From assembly GCF_902686445.1 (NCBI RefSeq), contig NC_062214.1, forward strand, positions 93,290,738 to 93,354,737: DNA of 64,000 nt, written 5' to 3'. Below, piece after piece: positions 1 to 10,680 of the stretch. The translations under genes and the position numbers were made by a program. The notes below the pieces were generated by a model. It ran no database searches, was not told the DNA's origin, and saw only the letters and a list, made by a program, of their open reading frames with translations. The stretch is from Sciurus carolinensis. Lineage: Eukaryota; Chordata; Mammalia; Rodentia; Sciuridae. Each line of letters begins with the position of its first letter. The stretch's first letter is position 1.

Positions 1-123
1 CAGGCAGCATGTGACAGTATATTACATGAAGTATTAGGAAGGAAGAAAAAACGTTTAGCCAGGACCTGGGGCTGGACCTGGGTGGCTCGGCTGGAGACAG
101 GGAGCCCCAACTCTGAGCGACAC

Positions 124-330
124 TTTTTTTGGTGGGGATACTGAGGATTCGACTCAGGGGCACTTGACCACTGAGTCACATCCCCGGCCCAATTTTGTAT
201 TTTATTTAGAGACAGGGTCTCACTGAGTTGCTGAATGCCTTGCTTTTGCTGAGGCTGGCTTTGAACTCTCTATCCTCCTGTCTCAGCCTCCTGAGCCACT
301 GGGATTACAGACATGTGCCTCTGGGCCCGG
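124..330 (-). repeat. B1-dID dimeric SINE (squirrel-type)
   Basis: Read on the minus strand this is a B1 (7SL-derived) half ending in the GGGATTACAG/CTGTAATCCC region, joined to a tRNA-derived ID half with the CCACTGAGTCACATCCCC block and a short A tail (the T run at 124-130). It is bounded by an imperfect 13-bp target-site duplication, CTCTGAGCGACAC at 111-123 and CTCTGAGCAGCAC at 331-343, which fixes both ends. The B1-dID dimer is known from squirrels and a few related rodent families and is the main taxonomic clue in the window. Family assignment is from known structure; the duplication is seen directly. Confidence 0.9.
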
Positions 331-639
331 CTCTGAGCAGCACATTTGACAGGGGATTGGAAGATTGAATTTGTATAATCATGAAGTTCTGTTCATGGAT
401 TTTGAAGTGATATCAGTGCAGGTGGGTGTGGTTGGGAAATTGAAGGGGATGAATGATGATGTGAGAGGAAAAAGAGTGCGTTCTGGAGATCCTACCTCTA
501 CTTAAGAAAACAAGGATGTGCATCCGTTGGTTCAGGTTATGGTATCCTGTGCTGCTTCAGGTTGCATTTGTGTTTTTTCCACTGTGGTGGGGATCCTTCC
601 TTCCCAACATACCTAATGGATGAGTGAAGAGTTGCTGCC

Positions 640-660
640 TTTTTTTTTTTTTTTTTTTTT
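640..660. repeat. Poly-T tract
   Basis: Uninterrupted run of 21 T. No SINE body is visible on either side, so it is either a bare homopolymer or the tail of an element too decayed to recognise. Confidence 0.9.
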
Positions 661-1631
661 AACTTTCTACACAGCCTACCATTGATTTATCCTGTCTCTG
701 AAGGGAATCTGCCTCACAGTTGGCAGAACCTCAAGGCTGGAGAAATGGAATGAATAGTAGCTTTGGAGAGGTCTCTGCATTGCCCTGGGAGAAAGGCTGT
801 GGGAGAGAAAGTTGAAAGAGGGTCTTGAGAAAGGGTGTGAGGCCTTCAAAGGATGGTCCAGGCATGGGAAACTAAATAGAGGGTTTTTTGTTTTTTAAGT
901 TTACCAGGAAGACAAAAGGAATGCACAAGTGTTTGTTGGTGGAGCGGACAATGACATTGGTTATGATTATAGCAAGATGGCCACTGCTGTGTGTGTTGGG
1001 CTCTTACTGTTTTCAGGGGACTTTCATAGATGCAGCAGTCTCTGGAAGTCCTGGCAGGAAGCCGATAGTGTTGCAGCCCAGGAATGGACTGGGGAAGTGT
1101 TGTGTAATTAGGGGGACCTGTGGACTTAAAACAACATGGACACTAATAGTCGACCTTATCTTTAACTCCAGACTTGCCAGGAGGGGGCCTGCCCTGTTGG
1201 AAGAGCCATCTGTTAGCCCACCTTCTGAGGCCAGAGCTGGTTCTCCGCTCTCTTACGGGAGCTCAATGTTCACCCTGTCCGTAGCCCACTAATGTGTCAT
1301 GTGAATTATTTGTGTTATCTCTGTGCTGTGAAATTAGAGGCCTGCACCCACCGTGTGGTAAGTGGATTAAAGTAAAAGCCTGTTTTTTATGGTGTGGGGG
1401 AAACCTGGCAAATATGAGGGAACTATTTTGTGTGTGTTTGATCTGACAGTGGGGAGGCCTTGGGATGCCAGTGTCTTCTAATACCTGAAAGCTGAGCTCC
1501 GGCTGGAGTTTTCTTCAAAGAGGTTTCTATTTTATCTGTTGGCACTTCTGCGGGAAGGAAGGTCTGGGGTGGGTGAATTTGTGATGATTCTTCTCTTGCT
1601 GTTGTTTTCTTCTCTCTTTCTAACTTTGCAG

Positions 1632-1700
1632 AAAGCCCTTCCGGTTATCCACTCAGACCCTGCTCAGGACATCGGTGGCCAAACAGTCTTCTTTTGTTAA
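1632..1700 (+). other. Candidate exon-like interval (unproven)
   Basis: A long pyrimidine tract (about 1585-1625) ends in CTTTGCAG at 1624-1631, an excellent splice acceptor. The next plausible donor is TTAA|GTGAGC at 1701, giving a 69-bp interval. Two of three frames are open across it; the third ends in a stop codon at the very end. No peptide similarity is recognised, and a strong acceptor alone is common in unique DNA. It could belong to a noncoding RNA, be a decoy, or be nothing. Confidence 0.2.
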
Positions 1701-3218
1701 GTGAGCGTCCTATTTTTGTTTCTCTTGAAAGGTGCCCTTCAGGACAGCACAGCCTTTATTTGAGCTGTTTATAATTGAGGACTGAAGAAACTTAAACAGA
1801 AATCATTCTAAACCCAGGCCAAGCACCTCCTTTGCCTAGCTAGGCAAAGCTAAACCCATGTGAGATGAAATCTAACCACTGGTTACCTGAGAACCACTTT
1901 GGGGAGCTCTGTGACTTGACTGCCCTCTCTTGGCCACCATCCCAAGAGCTGCAGAGGCCAAGGGCCAGGCCTGTCCGTACAGAGATGCTGGAAGAGTTGA
2001 GGCTCTTGGTGAAGGAGTTCAGGCTGGGTTATAATTTCAGAGGGTCCCACCTCTGTTTGAGAAATGTTGAAGATCTACAGGTATCCCGCAGAAAATGGTT
2101 TGGAGGCACATTTATGGCTCTCAGTATAGTTGTCTTAGAGTGCAGTAATTTAGAGGGAATTTTTCCTCTCTATGGCTCCAGGTTTCAATAAGTTACTTTA
2201 CGTATTCTTTTTTAACTTCTGTGTACTTTGAAAAGAAAATGCTGTTCATAGCTATAGTTTTGAAATACTTCTATCATTCCTGTTCCTATTATCTTTGACA
2301 AATTAGGTAAACTGAGTCATTTGAGAAAATCCAGGCATATATAAGGATTTGATAATTTAGAGGTTGTGATTTGGGGATTACTTCACTTTATTCTGTTACA
2401 AATGGGTATGAAGTTAAACTTTGTGACTTTAAACAGAATCCTCATCCCCCAAGTCATCTGGTTTAGGGCTCAGATCAAACCTCATTGCCCACAAATACTG
2501 CAGTTCCTTTGGGAATTTTTTCTTTCCACTTTCAATACCAGCAGAAGGGTCATTTCGGGTTATTTAGGTGGAATGGAGAGAGAATGCTGGGCTTTGTCAG
2601 AGAAAGAAAGACCAACTAGAGAAGTTCTAATCCCTCAGGGCTGTTTGGAGCCTTCTTGAGCGTGAGGTCATCGGTATATTTAAATTCAGAACTTCCACAG
2701 TGCTGGTCAGCAAAGCTCTCCCAGCCTGCCTTGCGAACTGCAGATTTCTCCTGTATTTCTAGAGAAGGAGACACCTGCCTCTTGGGGGAACCTCTGACTT
2801 CACAGGAGTGTCTGCCCAACAGGCCCCTGTATACCTCAACAACTGAAAAGTGAAGCAATCTGTAGACAGGCATCATTGTGAGACTGAAGGACATTTTAGG
2901 AAGTTAGGGACTGGTTCTGTGACAGGGAAGTTGAGCTAAATATGCAGTTCTATTTTAATTTTCACTTTATGCCAAGGCAAAAGCACTGGGAGATAGGCTG
3001 TAAATGTGTAAGTAAGTCACTACAAGAATAGCCCCTTGCAAAATGCATATCAAGGGAGGCTAAATATTTTCTCACATAATTGAATGCATATGAAAAATAA
3101 TGGCTGATCAGGTTCCTGAGAGAGGGATGCTGTAGAGTCACTTAGCCTTAGATCACTGTCATGAATTGCACCAAGGGCTACTTGACAATAAAGGAAGTCT
3201 CTGGTTGTCTGTCAGCTC

Positions 3219-3572
3219 TGACTGTTAAAACAAAATATCATGAACTGGGTGACCTAAACAACAGTTATTTATCTTCTCAGTTTGGAGCTTGAAAGTCAAG
3301 CTTTGGGGTCTGGCAGGCTTGGGCTTGGTAAGGGTCCTTTCCTGGCCTGCAGCCACCTTCTTACTGTACCCTCACAAGGTGGACAAAGAGAGACTCTGGT
3401 GTCTCTTGCTCTTCTTATCAGGGCTCAAATCATATCACAGGGCTCCACCTTCATGACCTTACCTAAACCTAATCACCTCCCAAAGTACCTACCTTCTAAT
3501 ACCATCACATTTGGGGTGAGAGCTTGAACATATAAATTTTAAGGAAACATAGACCTTCAGGCCACATTTTTG
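3219..3572 (-). repeat. MLT1-like MaLR solitary LTR
   Basis: The order of blocks matches the reverse complement of an MLT1-type LTR: ACAAAATATCATGAACTGGG near the start, the GGTGACCTAAACAACAG block, a central CCACCTTC region, TGGTGTCTCTTGCTCTTCTTAT, the CACCTTCATGACCTTACCTAA block, ACCATCACATTTGGGG, and a GCTTGAACATATAAATTTT end. No internal retroviral sequence lies next to it, so it is a solitary LTR. It is old and diverged; the subfamily cannot be given. Confidence 0.8.
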
Positions 3573-4499
3573 GTCAGTGCTGAAAGCATACTAATAATTT
3601 TCAGGATGGTCAATTGGTTTTTAAACAGTTGTTAAAAATTTACTTGTTTGAACAGTATCATGTTTTTCTATGTATATTTCATCACCATATTCCTGTACTG
3701 TGTGAAATCTATGGTAGTCAAATCCAAGGCAACTAAGGTTATGGTACCATTGTTTAAAATTAGAGAGCGTGGCTTATTTTTATTTGTTTTTTTTTTTGGC
3801 AATTAAAGAACAAATTCCTTCATATTTCTGCATAATTGGATCTCATTTTAATTTTGTGTCAAGTAAAGATCTATTTTACATTTCTATTAGAAAGACAAGC
3901 AGACCTCTGTGGCTGGGTCTGAATTAGGATTTTGCTGTTGGATGTACTAAAGCAGTGAGTCTGCAGAGTAGATTCAGTTTCTGTCAAACTCATCTGTGAA
4001 TCTTTAGGGTAAGAAAGAAACTTCAATCTAGAGCTGATAAACAGTCATGGATTTTTGCCTAAAAACAAGTATCGAGTAGATAATAGAATGAAATATACAA
4101 CCACCAAGACAATCAGAGAATAACTAAATCATGGGTTATTCACTATGGTTCATACACAAAGAACATATTGATCTTTCAGGCACGTCTGTTTGTGTATATA
4201 TTCTATTATCTACATGGCTAATGCCCAGGATATTCACATAGAGCAAAATAATGAAGATGAACTATAAAGGGTAACCAGGGGACCAGGGTTCTGATCCCAG
4301 CTTGACTATTAATATTCAAAGCAGGTTGAGCAAGTGGCTATTACCCCAGAAGACTTACCTTCTCCATAGTGTAGGCAGGCACTGAGCCACGACTTCCTGA
4401 CCGCTCTGACATTCTATAGCCCCATGGTTAAGGCCCACCTTTTTCTGTCTTAGTATTTTTAGTTGCAGGTAGTCACTTTAACTTTAGTTTCTTTCTTTC
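3573..4499. other. AT-rich unique sequence
   Basis: No gene or recognisable repeat. A T run at about 3789-3799 and general AT richness are the only features. Splice-like AAG|GTAAGT on the minus strand near 4360 has no convincing acceptor partner. Confidence 0.5.
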
Positions 4500-4590
4500 G
4501 TTTTTTTTTTAATGTGGTGCTGAGGACCGAACCCAGTGCCTCAGACATGCTAGGCAAGTGCTCTACCACTAATCCACAACCCCAGCCCAA
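4500..4590 (-). repeat. ID-type SINE (tRNA-derived)
   Basis: On the minus strand it reads from a GCTGGGGTTGTGGATTAGTGGTAG-like head (A box region) through GAGCACTTGCCTAGCATG to a GGGTTCGGTCC B box and an A tail (T run 4500-4511). This is the monomeric ID/dID form. No clear target-site duplication was found. Confidence 0.85.
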
Positions 4591-4649
4591 GATTCAACTT
4601 TTTGAAGAACCTCCAAAGTATATGTTTTCTTTATTCTTTCTAGCTTAAA

Positions 4650-5250
4650 ATTATTGAGGCATAATTTACATATCATTTATATTCACCTGTTTTAAGATTA
4701 TAATTCAATAATTTAGTGAATTGATGGAGTTGTACCACTACCACCACAACCTAGGGTACATATCTATCACCCCCAAAAGTTCCCTCATGCCCATTTGCTG
4801 TTACATCTCCCCTCTACCCCCAGTTTAAAGCAACCATTGATCTACATTTGCCTTTACTAGATATTTCATTTAAATCGGATTATATGATATGTGGTCTTTT
4901 GTGTCTGGCTCCTTTCACTTAGCATGATATTGTAGCATATATCAATACAGGTTGAGAGTATCTCTTATCTAAAATGCTTAGAACCAGAAGTGTTGCAGAT
5001 TTCAGAAGTTTTTGGATTTTGGAATGTTTCATAGACTTTTCTGGTTGGGCCTCCCTAATCTAAAAATGTCAGATATTTAGATTAGAGATGCTGAACCTGC
5101 ATCTTTTTATTATTTAATAATATCCTACTATATGGATATGCCAGATTTGTGTATCCATTCACCAGCTGATGGACTCTGTTTTCTTCCTTCTTATTCTGTA
5201 GTGCAATTACTCTCACTGTAGTCTCCTCCATACCTAAAAAGAACAGATCT
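4650..5250 (-). repeat. Ancient L1M LINE 3' end, split by a MITE
   Basis: Antisense L1 3' region: ATTGAGGCATAATTTACATA, the CCACCACAACCTAGGGTACA block, the AAAGTTCCCTCATGCCC block, TTTGTGTCTGGCTCCTTTCACTTAGCATGATATT, and, after the insertion, CTATATGGATATGCCAGATTTG and ATCCATTCACCAGCTGATGGA. These blocks are in their normal order, with the MITE at 4948-5099 inside. No coding capacity remains. Confidence 0.85.
4948..5099. mobile_element. Tigger-like nonautonomous DNA transposon (MITE)
   Basis: A 152-bp element with matched terminal inverted repeats: CAGGTTGAGAGTATCTCTTA at the left and, on the reverse strand of the right end, CAGGTTCAGCATCTCTAATC. The left flank ends in TA and the right flank starts with CA, consistent with a TA target duplication that has since mutated. 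The body (AAAATGCTTAGAACCAGAAG, then TTTTTGGATTTTGGAAT) matches a well-known TcMar-Tigger family. It sits in the L1 and so is younger than it. Confidence 0.85.
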
Positions 5251-6689
5251 CTCTTAGAGCAATGCAAGATATTTATCTTAGGCCTTCTCCCACAGAAGAG
5301 GCTAGAGTTTTATGGACCAATCTGACTAGGTCATTGAAGATGTGATTAAGAAGTTCAGCAGCAACTCTCAGTAAATATAAAAGCATAAGTTGTGGATGCT
5401 TCCCTGTGACATATGCTGAATTTGAATGTGAAGCTTCCCCAGTAAGGTACTTGACCGTGGAGTTCTTCCAGCACAGGCTGCCTGTTGTTGTACACTGGTT
5501 TTACACATTGGGAGATGAAATACTTGGAAGCAAGAGTTAAGAACACTGGCTGTTAATCTGATTTAGTAATGTCACTTCCAACATTTTTCTCTTGAAGTCA
5601 TCAGAATTGTCATCGATAACAACAAATCCACAGAGAGAAATAGTTGCATGCTTTGCTTTGCAGCTGTGAATCAAAAAGACTGCTAAAAGTAATGGTGAAT
5701 AAAAGGTAGATAGACTGAGAAGAGAGATGAGTTCAATCTTTGGGCTGTTCATTTCTTTAAAGAGAAGTCATGAACTTGACAGCTCAAATGTGGTAATATT
5801 TGGTGTTCTCTTTGGGTTGTGAGTGAAGAGGGGCTGTGTATTTCCAATCGGTAACCTCCTGACTGATGAAGGGTAATAATTCAGTATTCTGGATGCTTCT
5901 CAAATGATTCTTCAGTTTAAAGTCTAGCTCTGGAAATGTGGTTTATCTGCAATAATGTTCCATATTTAGCTGCCCCAGGGCCGTCACATTTCCAGGACTC
6001 TATCCTTGGCGAGTGGATCATGTAGGTTGAAGGAGAAAGGCAACTGCTTTTGCCCTTGTCATCTTCCTAGAGTGGGTGTATTTTGCAATGATGCTGTCTT
6101 TGACATTTCAGGAAGGTGGACCCCAACAGTTAGTGTATGTGTGTATACATGTGTGTGTTTATATTTATACATGCACACATACAACTACACACTCTTCCAA
6201 TTGCATAGCAAGGCTAAGCCTACGAAAGCCAGCAGCTTCTTTCAGTTTTATTTAGCATGCTAATTATAAACAGTATCAGTAATATCTTTGGGAATTTAGA
6301 AATTAGACTGTTCCCTATTCCCAGTGGTGGAAGTGGCGTTTAGCATATCACGCCCTGCCTCCTGGGTCCTGGGAAAGCTCAGCCTTGGTTGTGTCCATGT
6401 GGTAGGGTCGTTGCAGAGAAAGATAAGCCAGGACATTGTTTAGTAAACATCAGACCCTCTGTGGTCCCAACCCTGAGATCCAGTGGCTGCGGGCAGAGAG
6501 AGCTGTGTGCTGCTGGACCTTCCTGAGGCCCCATGGAGGCATGATCACATTTTTATTCCCTGCACAGCTTTAAACAGGGGTGTTTTTTCTTCTCCCTTCC
6601 AGAAAGGAACTAGTTAAAGGGGAAAAATGGCAGGTCTCTTTAGTGGTGGCAGCAGGGGAGAGAAGGTCAGGGTCCTGTCTTACTTGGAC
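5251..6689. other. Unique sequence with a GT/CA tract
   Basis: No gene seen. Contains an alternating GT then CA tract at about 6133-6192 that could fold back on itself, and a perfect 12-bp palindrome TTAGCATGCTAA at 6252-6263. ORFs here are under 90 codons and unrecognised. Confidence 0.5.
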
Positions 6690-6860
6690 TCGCATTACCG
6701 TGTGGTCACATGGATCCTTCTGAGGATTGTTCCTCTCTAAGCTGTGAGAGCCTCGAGGACAAGAATGCTGTGGGGTGACCTTGTGTTTCCCTAACTTAGT
6801 GCTTTGCATACAGTGGGTACTCAACTATTATTTTTAAGTAAGTAGCTGATGAATAAAATT
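6690..6860 (+). repeat. L2 LINE 3' end fragment
   Basis: Ordered matches to the L2 tail: a GCTGTGAGAGCCTCGAGGACAAG block, then CTAACTTAGTGCTTTGCATACAGTGGGTACTCAA and a decayed ATTATTTTTAAGTAAG end. Short and diverged. Confidence 0.65.
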
Positions 6861-8519
6861 TTTCTATACAACAGACACTATCCGTGAAGATCTGGTGTTT
6901 GCAGTAGTGTCTGACACGCCCGAGCTACAGCAGGCAGAGCCCATCTCTTTGCCTCCCTGCTCCCTTGCTGCCCCTGTCCCCCTCGCTTCCTTCCCTGTAC
7001 TCTGTACATGAGTGACTGAGGTTATGGAGGCAAAATAAAATATTATCTATGTTCTCAATGAGTTTGCAAGAACAATTATCCCAGTATTCGAGATGTGATC
7101 TGACAGTTTATAACAGTTAAGAGTGCTCACCTATTGCTCACACTGTTCTCAGTCTTTCTAATTCTCTCTGCAGTCTCAGGAGACAAGAATTATGATCCTC
7201 GCATTGCAGCTGAACGGCTGGGGCCTCGAGGAGCTGGGTAGTCCGAGTTTAGAATGTCACTCTAAGTCATGGCTCAAAGGTCCTGCCATGCCATCTTCCA
7301 CTACTCCCTCTCCCCTTCCCCTAACTTTGTTAAATGTATCTACATATTAAACCAGTGCCCTGGGTTTCTTTCCATCTCTGATTATGCCCTTCTCCTCTGC
7401 AGAGATGGGAGGTTTCAGGGTAGGTGAGTGGAGCTCCTTGGAGTTGTACAGTGTTCGGTTCAGTCAGCTGATCATGGCTGCCCCTAGAGATTGTTTTTCT
7501 ACTTACTCTTGCCCTCTGGCTGTTCCTGTAGCAGCTTCCTCACCCTTCTGGTTCTCAGTTTTCCTTTCATTCCTTAGGTGTTCTGTTGCCCTCCCTAGTC
7601 TGAGATGGCCTTGCCAGAGAACTCCTTGAGATTTAACTCTCTTCCTCACTGTCTTGGCTGACTTCCGACTGACTAGACAAAGCAAAAACTCCCATCTTGT
7701 GGGAGGAATTCCTGCATGCAATTCTGACAAGTAACTTGAACCAATTGTTGAGAACAACCTGCGATTGTGGCTTGGCAGACTTGTGAGCTGTGGACTATGA
7801 ATATTAAAGACGCAGGGCTTCAGAGACGGCAGGGCCTGTGAACACAAGGACGGTGCATCCTCAGAAGCGCCCAGCTCCTCAGTGCTTTGCAGCCCTAACA
7901 GGAGCTGCTAACAGAGAAGCTGCTGAACTTGGCATTGACTGAGGAGAGGCTTTATTCAGCCAGACTCTTGTGGGCTTGCTGCCCCTTTCTGGAAGCTGTC
8001 CACACTAGGAGGGCCAGAATTATTACCATGGACCTGTCTCTGGTTCACTGCTTGTGCAAGAAGGGGGAAAAACTTAAACTTGATAAAAGTTCCTAAGGCT
8101 TGTTTGGGCCCACGTGTGACACGTTGATGTTTTGAAGCAGGATTTGGCCAAACAACATGAGAACAGCGGCAGTGCCGCCCGGCACATTGAAGCTTTTAGA
8201 TTGAAAAGCCTGAACAGAATGTTCAGCTGGAGCTGGAGACGGATTCCCTTCCTATTCCAGCTCTGCCATAAGCCTTGGGCCTGATTGGAAAGCACACACT
8301 GCAGGAATTGGGCAGGCAGCATTTTAGGGTTTTTTTTCTTAGACCTGCGTATGCCCAGTCCCTCTGTCTCTGTCCCACCTTTGTCTCTCCCTATAGCTCT
8401 TTTTGCGTGGAAGTCTGAAAGCTGTGCATTGTATTACCAGTGAAGAAGAATTCTTTCCCCTTATAGAACAGTGCTAACTTCTCTGACATTGACACTAGGA
8501 CCCAAGTGATATTTGAAAA
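6861..8519. other. Mostly unique sequence with candidate regulatory block
   Basis: A possible decayed MIR (minus) lies at about 7130-7260. A very strong acceptor, CCTTCTCCTCTGCAG ending at 7402, is followed 21 bases later by TAG|GTGAGT, which would make a microexon, but this is speculative. The 7,950-8,330 block is non-repetitive and carries a cluster of palindromic sites, listed separately. Confidence 0.45.
8210..8226. promoter_or_regulatory. Steroid-receptor-like inverted repeat
   Basis: CTGAACAGAATGTTCAG is a perfect 7-bp inverted repeat with a 3-base spacer. Glucocorticoid, androgen, progesterone and mineralocorticoid receptors bind AGAACAnnnTGTTCT; this site differs only at the outermost base of each half (TGAACA/TGTTCA). 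Nearby are CACGTG (8111-8116), TTTGGCCAAA (8143-8152, NF1-like) and CGGCAGTGCCG (8167-8177). Function is inferred from motif shape only. Confidence 0.4.
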
Positions 8520-8775
8520 TGCAAATCTCACGTATCACTTCCTTGCTTAAAATCCTGCATGCGATTCCTATTGCTCTTAGAACATAATCCAAGTCCTTTA
8601 ACAGGTCTAAAGCAGTCCCTGGGGCTTCCAGCTCATCTTTCACCTGGCCTCCTGTGCTCACACACATGCTCTCTCCTCTCAGGACTGAACTCTGGTCCTC
8701 AAACATGCCCCGCCTTCTCACTTCCACATCTTCCCCCCACACCTCAGCTCTTATCCCCTTGGTGCCTTATCCCAT
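8520..8775 (+). repeat. L2 LINE fragment, part 1
   Basis: Plus-strand L2 blocks: TATCACTTCCTTGCTTAAAA, ATTCCTATTGCTCTTAGAACATAATCCAAG, then a C-rich segment matching the region upstream of the L2 tail. It appears to continue at 8925 after an opposite-strand L2 piece. Confidence 0.75.
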
Positions 8776-8895
8776 CATTCGTTTGAAAAGCATTTATGCA
8801 GAACCTCCTGAGTGCCAGGTACTGTTCCAAATCCTAGGGATACAATAGAAGGCAGATACACAAGGCCTTTGCTCTCCTGAGGTTGACAGTCTGCA
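8776..8895 (-). repeat. L2 LINE 3' end, opposite orientation
   Basis: Matches the reverse complement of the L2 tail: CATTCGTTTGAAAAGCATTTATGCAG, GAGTGCCAGGTACTGTTCCAAAT, CTAGGGATACAATAGA, TTTGCTCTCCTGAGGTTGACAGTCTG. It lies between two plus-strand L2 pieces. Confidence 0.75.
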
Positions 8896-8924
8896 CTTGC
8901 TAACACCCATCCATGTGATGAGCC

Positions 8925-9112
8925 TCTACTCAGATTTGCTTCTTCCAGGGAGCTTTTCCTGACCTCTCCTCTGAATCAAATGTCATTCCTTTGCCCTCTA
9001 GAGCATCGTCACAGCACTTATTAAGGGAATCCAAAGTGTTGAGCTCCTTGAAAGCAGAGAAATTCCTTGCCCAGGCTGATGCTTAGTAGGTGCTCAATAA
9101 AAACCTGTTGCA
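8925..9112 (+). repeat. L2 LINE fragment, part 2 (3' end)
   Basis: L2 tail in order: CAGGGAGCTTTTCCTGACCTCTCCTCTGAATC, GTCACAGCACTTATTAAGG, GAGCTCCTTGAAAGCAGAGA and GATGCTTAGTAGGTGCTCAATAAAAACCTGTTG at the end. Confidence 0.8.
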
Positions 9113-9299
9113 GAACAAAGTGGTGAAGCATGCATTTAACACGAAAGATAACAGTGAAAAAATATGTTCTCTCCGCACTCATTTTGAACAAAACCATTCT
9201 CCACAGTCAACAGCTTGGCAATGGCCTTTGACCAGTAGGCGGCATCTGATGTTGCAGATGATAAGTTTGCTGTCAGTCAAACCATTGCTCCTTTATAGG

Positions 9300-10680
9300 T
9301 GATTTGTCTTTCTGCTTGCTTTTAAGATTTTCTCTTTCTTTGATATTCTGCTGGGTCGCTATGATATGCTTAGGTATAAGCGTAGATTTATTTATTTATT
9401 CTAGTCAAGAATTGATGTGCTTATTCATTTTGATAACTCATGTTTTCCTTTTATTCTGGAACATTCTTAGACATTTCTCTTTTCTCAATCTCTTTTTCTG
9501 AAACTCTGGTTGGACATGTAAGACATCTTATTTTATACTCTATTTCATTCCTCCTTCATATCTTTTATCTCCGTTTCTCTATGTCTATTGTGTTCTGGGC
9601 AATTTCCTTGGTTCTTTTCTTTGAGCCCACTTATCCTCTCTGTCTAATCTAGTGTTTAAGCTGCCTGTTGAATTTTTAAAATGATGGTTTAGTATACATG
9701 TAGCGAAGCGATGGTGCCTTTACTTGTGAGTACACTTGTGTAACTGTTATGCAAAAGAGAAAACATTTCTAGCTCCCCTGAACGGCCCCTCCATGCTTCA
9801 TACTAAATTTCATATAAATGGAAACCTGTCATATATATTCTTTTATGTCACATTCTTTTAGTTTTTAATTTCTAAATGACTATATTTGTTCTTCCTTTTT
9901 TTTCCACCAAATTTGTGTGGTTTCTGGTCATAGTATTGTTATTTCATTCTATTTTCTGAGTCTTCTTTTCTTAAAACTTCTTAAATAATTTTAGACTTGC
10001 TTATTTTATAAAAACCTTCCATGAAGTCTTATATCAAGTTCGGTGGAACTAATTTTGTTACTTATAACTTGTATCCAGTGGATCTTTTTATGTGATTGTA
10101 ATTTTTTATTGCAAATTCATCTTGATCAGGAATTTTTCCCTGCTGTATCTTGTGTATCTTGGATTGTGAAAGTGTCTCGTCCTGTGACACAAGGGTAATA
10201 TAAATCCAAATCCTAGATATATTTGCATGTTCCATAGATTTAGGATTTTGTCTTCTCAGAAAAGCCTGTTTTTGTTTTTCTTTTTTGTTTGTCTTTTTCC
10301 TATGTAGAATATCAAGTAGATGACAAGTTTACTTTTTACTTCCCTTGGCAAAGAGTAGAGTTTTTCTAGTCCTTCTTTCACGAAGGGGGCAGTTTTCCAT
10401 TGCCCTGAATACATATTTCAGTTCTAGCTTCTGGCCTAACAGTGATGCAAGGTTACCTCTCCCATTCCTGGGAGGGTGTGAACACCCCAGGCCACTCCCA
10501 ATCTGGGGTGCATACGGATAGGGGTGTGTTTTCGTTTTCTTCCCCTCAGGATATCATTGCAGCATCTGTTGAATTTTTTTTTCTGATTCTTTTTTTGCAT
10601 TGCTTCTAGACTCTCTTTTGACTTTTTTTTTTCTTTTTCTTTTTCTGCTTGGCCTCTCGTTAACTTGTGTAAAAGAACAG
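9300..10680 (-). repeat. Degraded L1M LINE region
   Basis: T-rich antisense L1: TTGCTTTTAAGATTTTCTCTTTC, GATATGCTTAGGTATAAG, TTCTGGAACATTCTTAGACAT, then ACATGTAGCGAAGCGATGGTG with TAATACTTGTGTAACT-like sequence, ATTTCATATAAATGGAA, and later TCCAGTGGATCTTTTTATGTGATTGT and CCTGCTGTATCTTGTGTATCTTGG. Blocks recall L1M 3' regions, but their order suggests more than one insertion. No intact ORF. Ends are approximate. Confidence 0.6.

Larger units (their letters stand above)
331..3218. other. Unique sequence, no gene recognised
   Basis: No family of interspersed repeat stands out here. The stretch contains a T21 run (640-660), a 134-codon ORF (888-1292) that resembles nothing I know, and two places with good splice-site pairs: a strong acceptor at 1170-1171 with a donor at 1358 (186-bp interval, stops in all frames) and the interval 1632-1700 listed separately. 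The 1130-1380 block has the even, non-repetitive look of conserved noncoding DNA, but this cannot be tested without alignment. Confidence 0.5.

Noticed and set aside
888..1292. 134-codon plus-strand ORF
   Set aside because: No domain, no splice or promoter support; stops come soon on both sides and another frame is also open over part of it.
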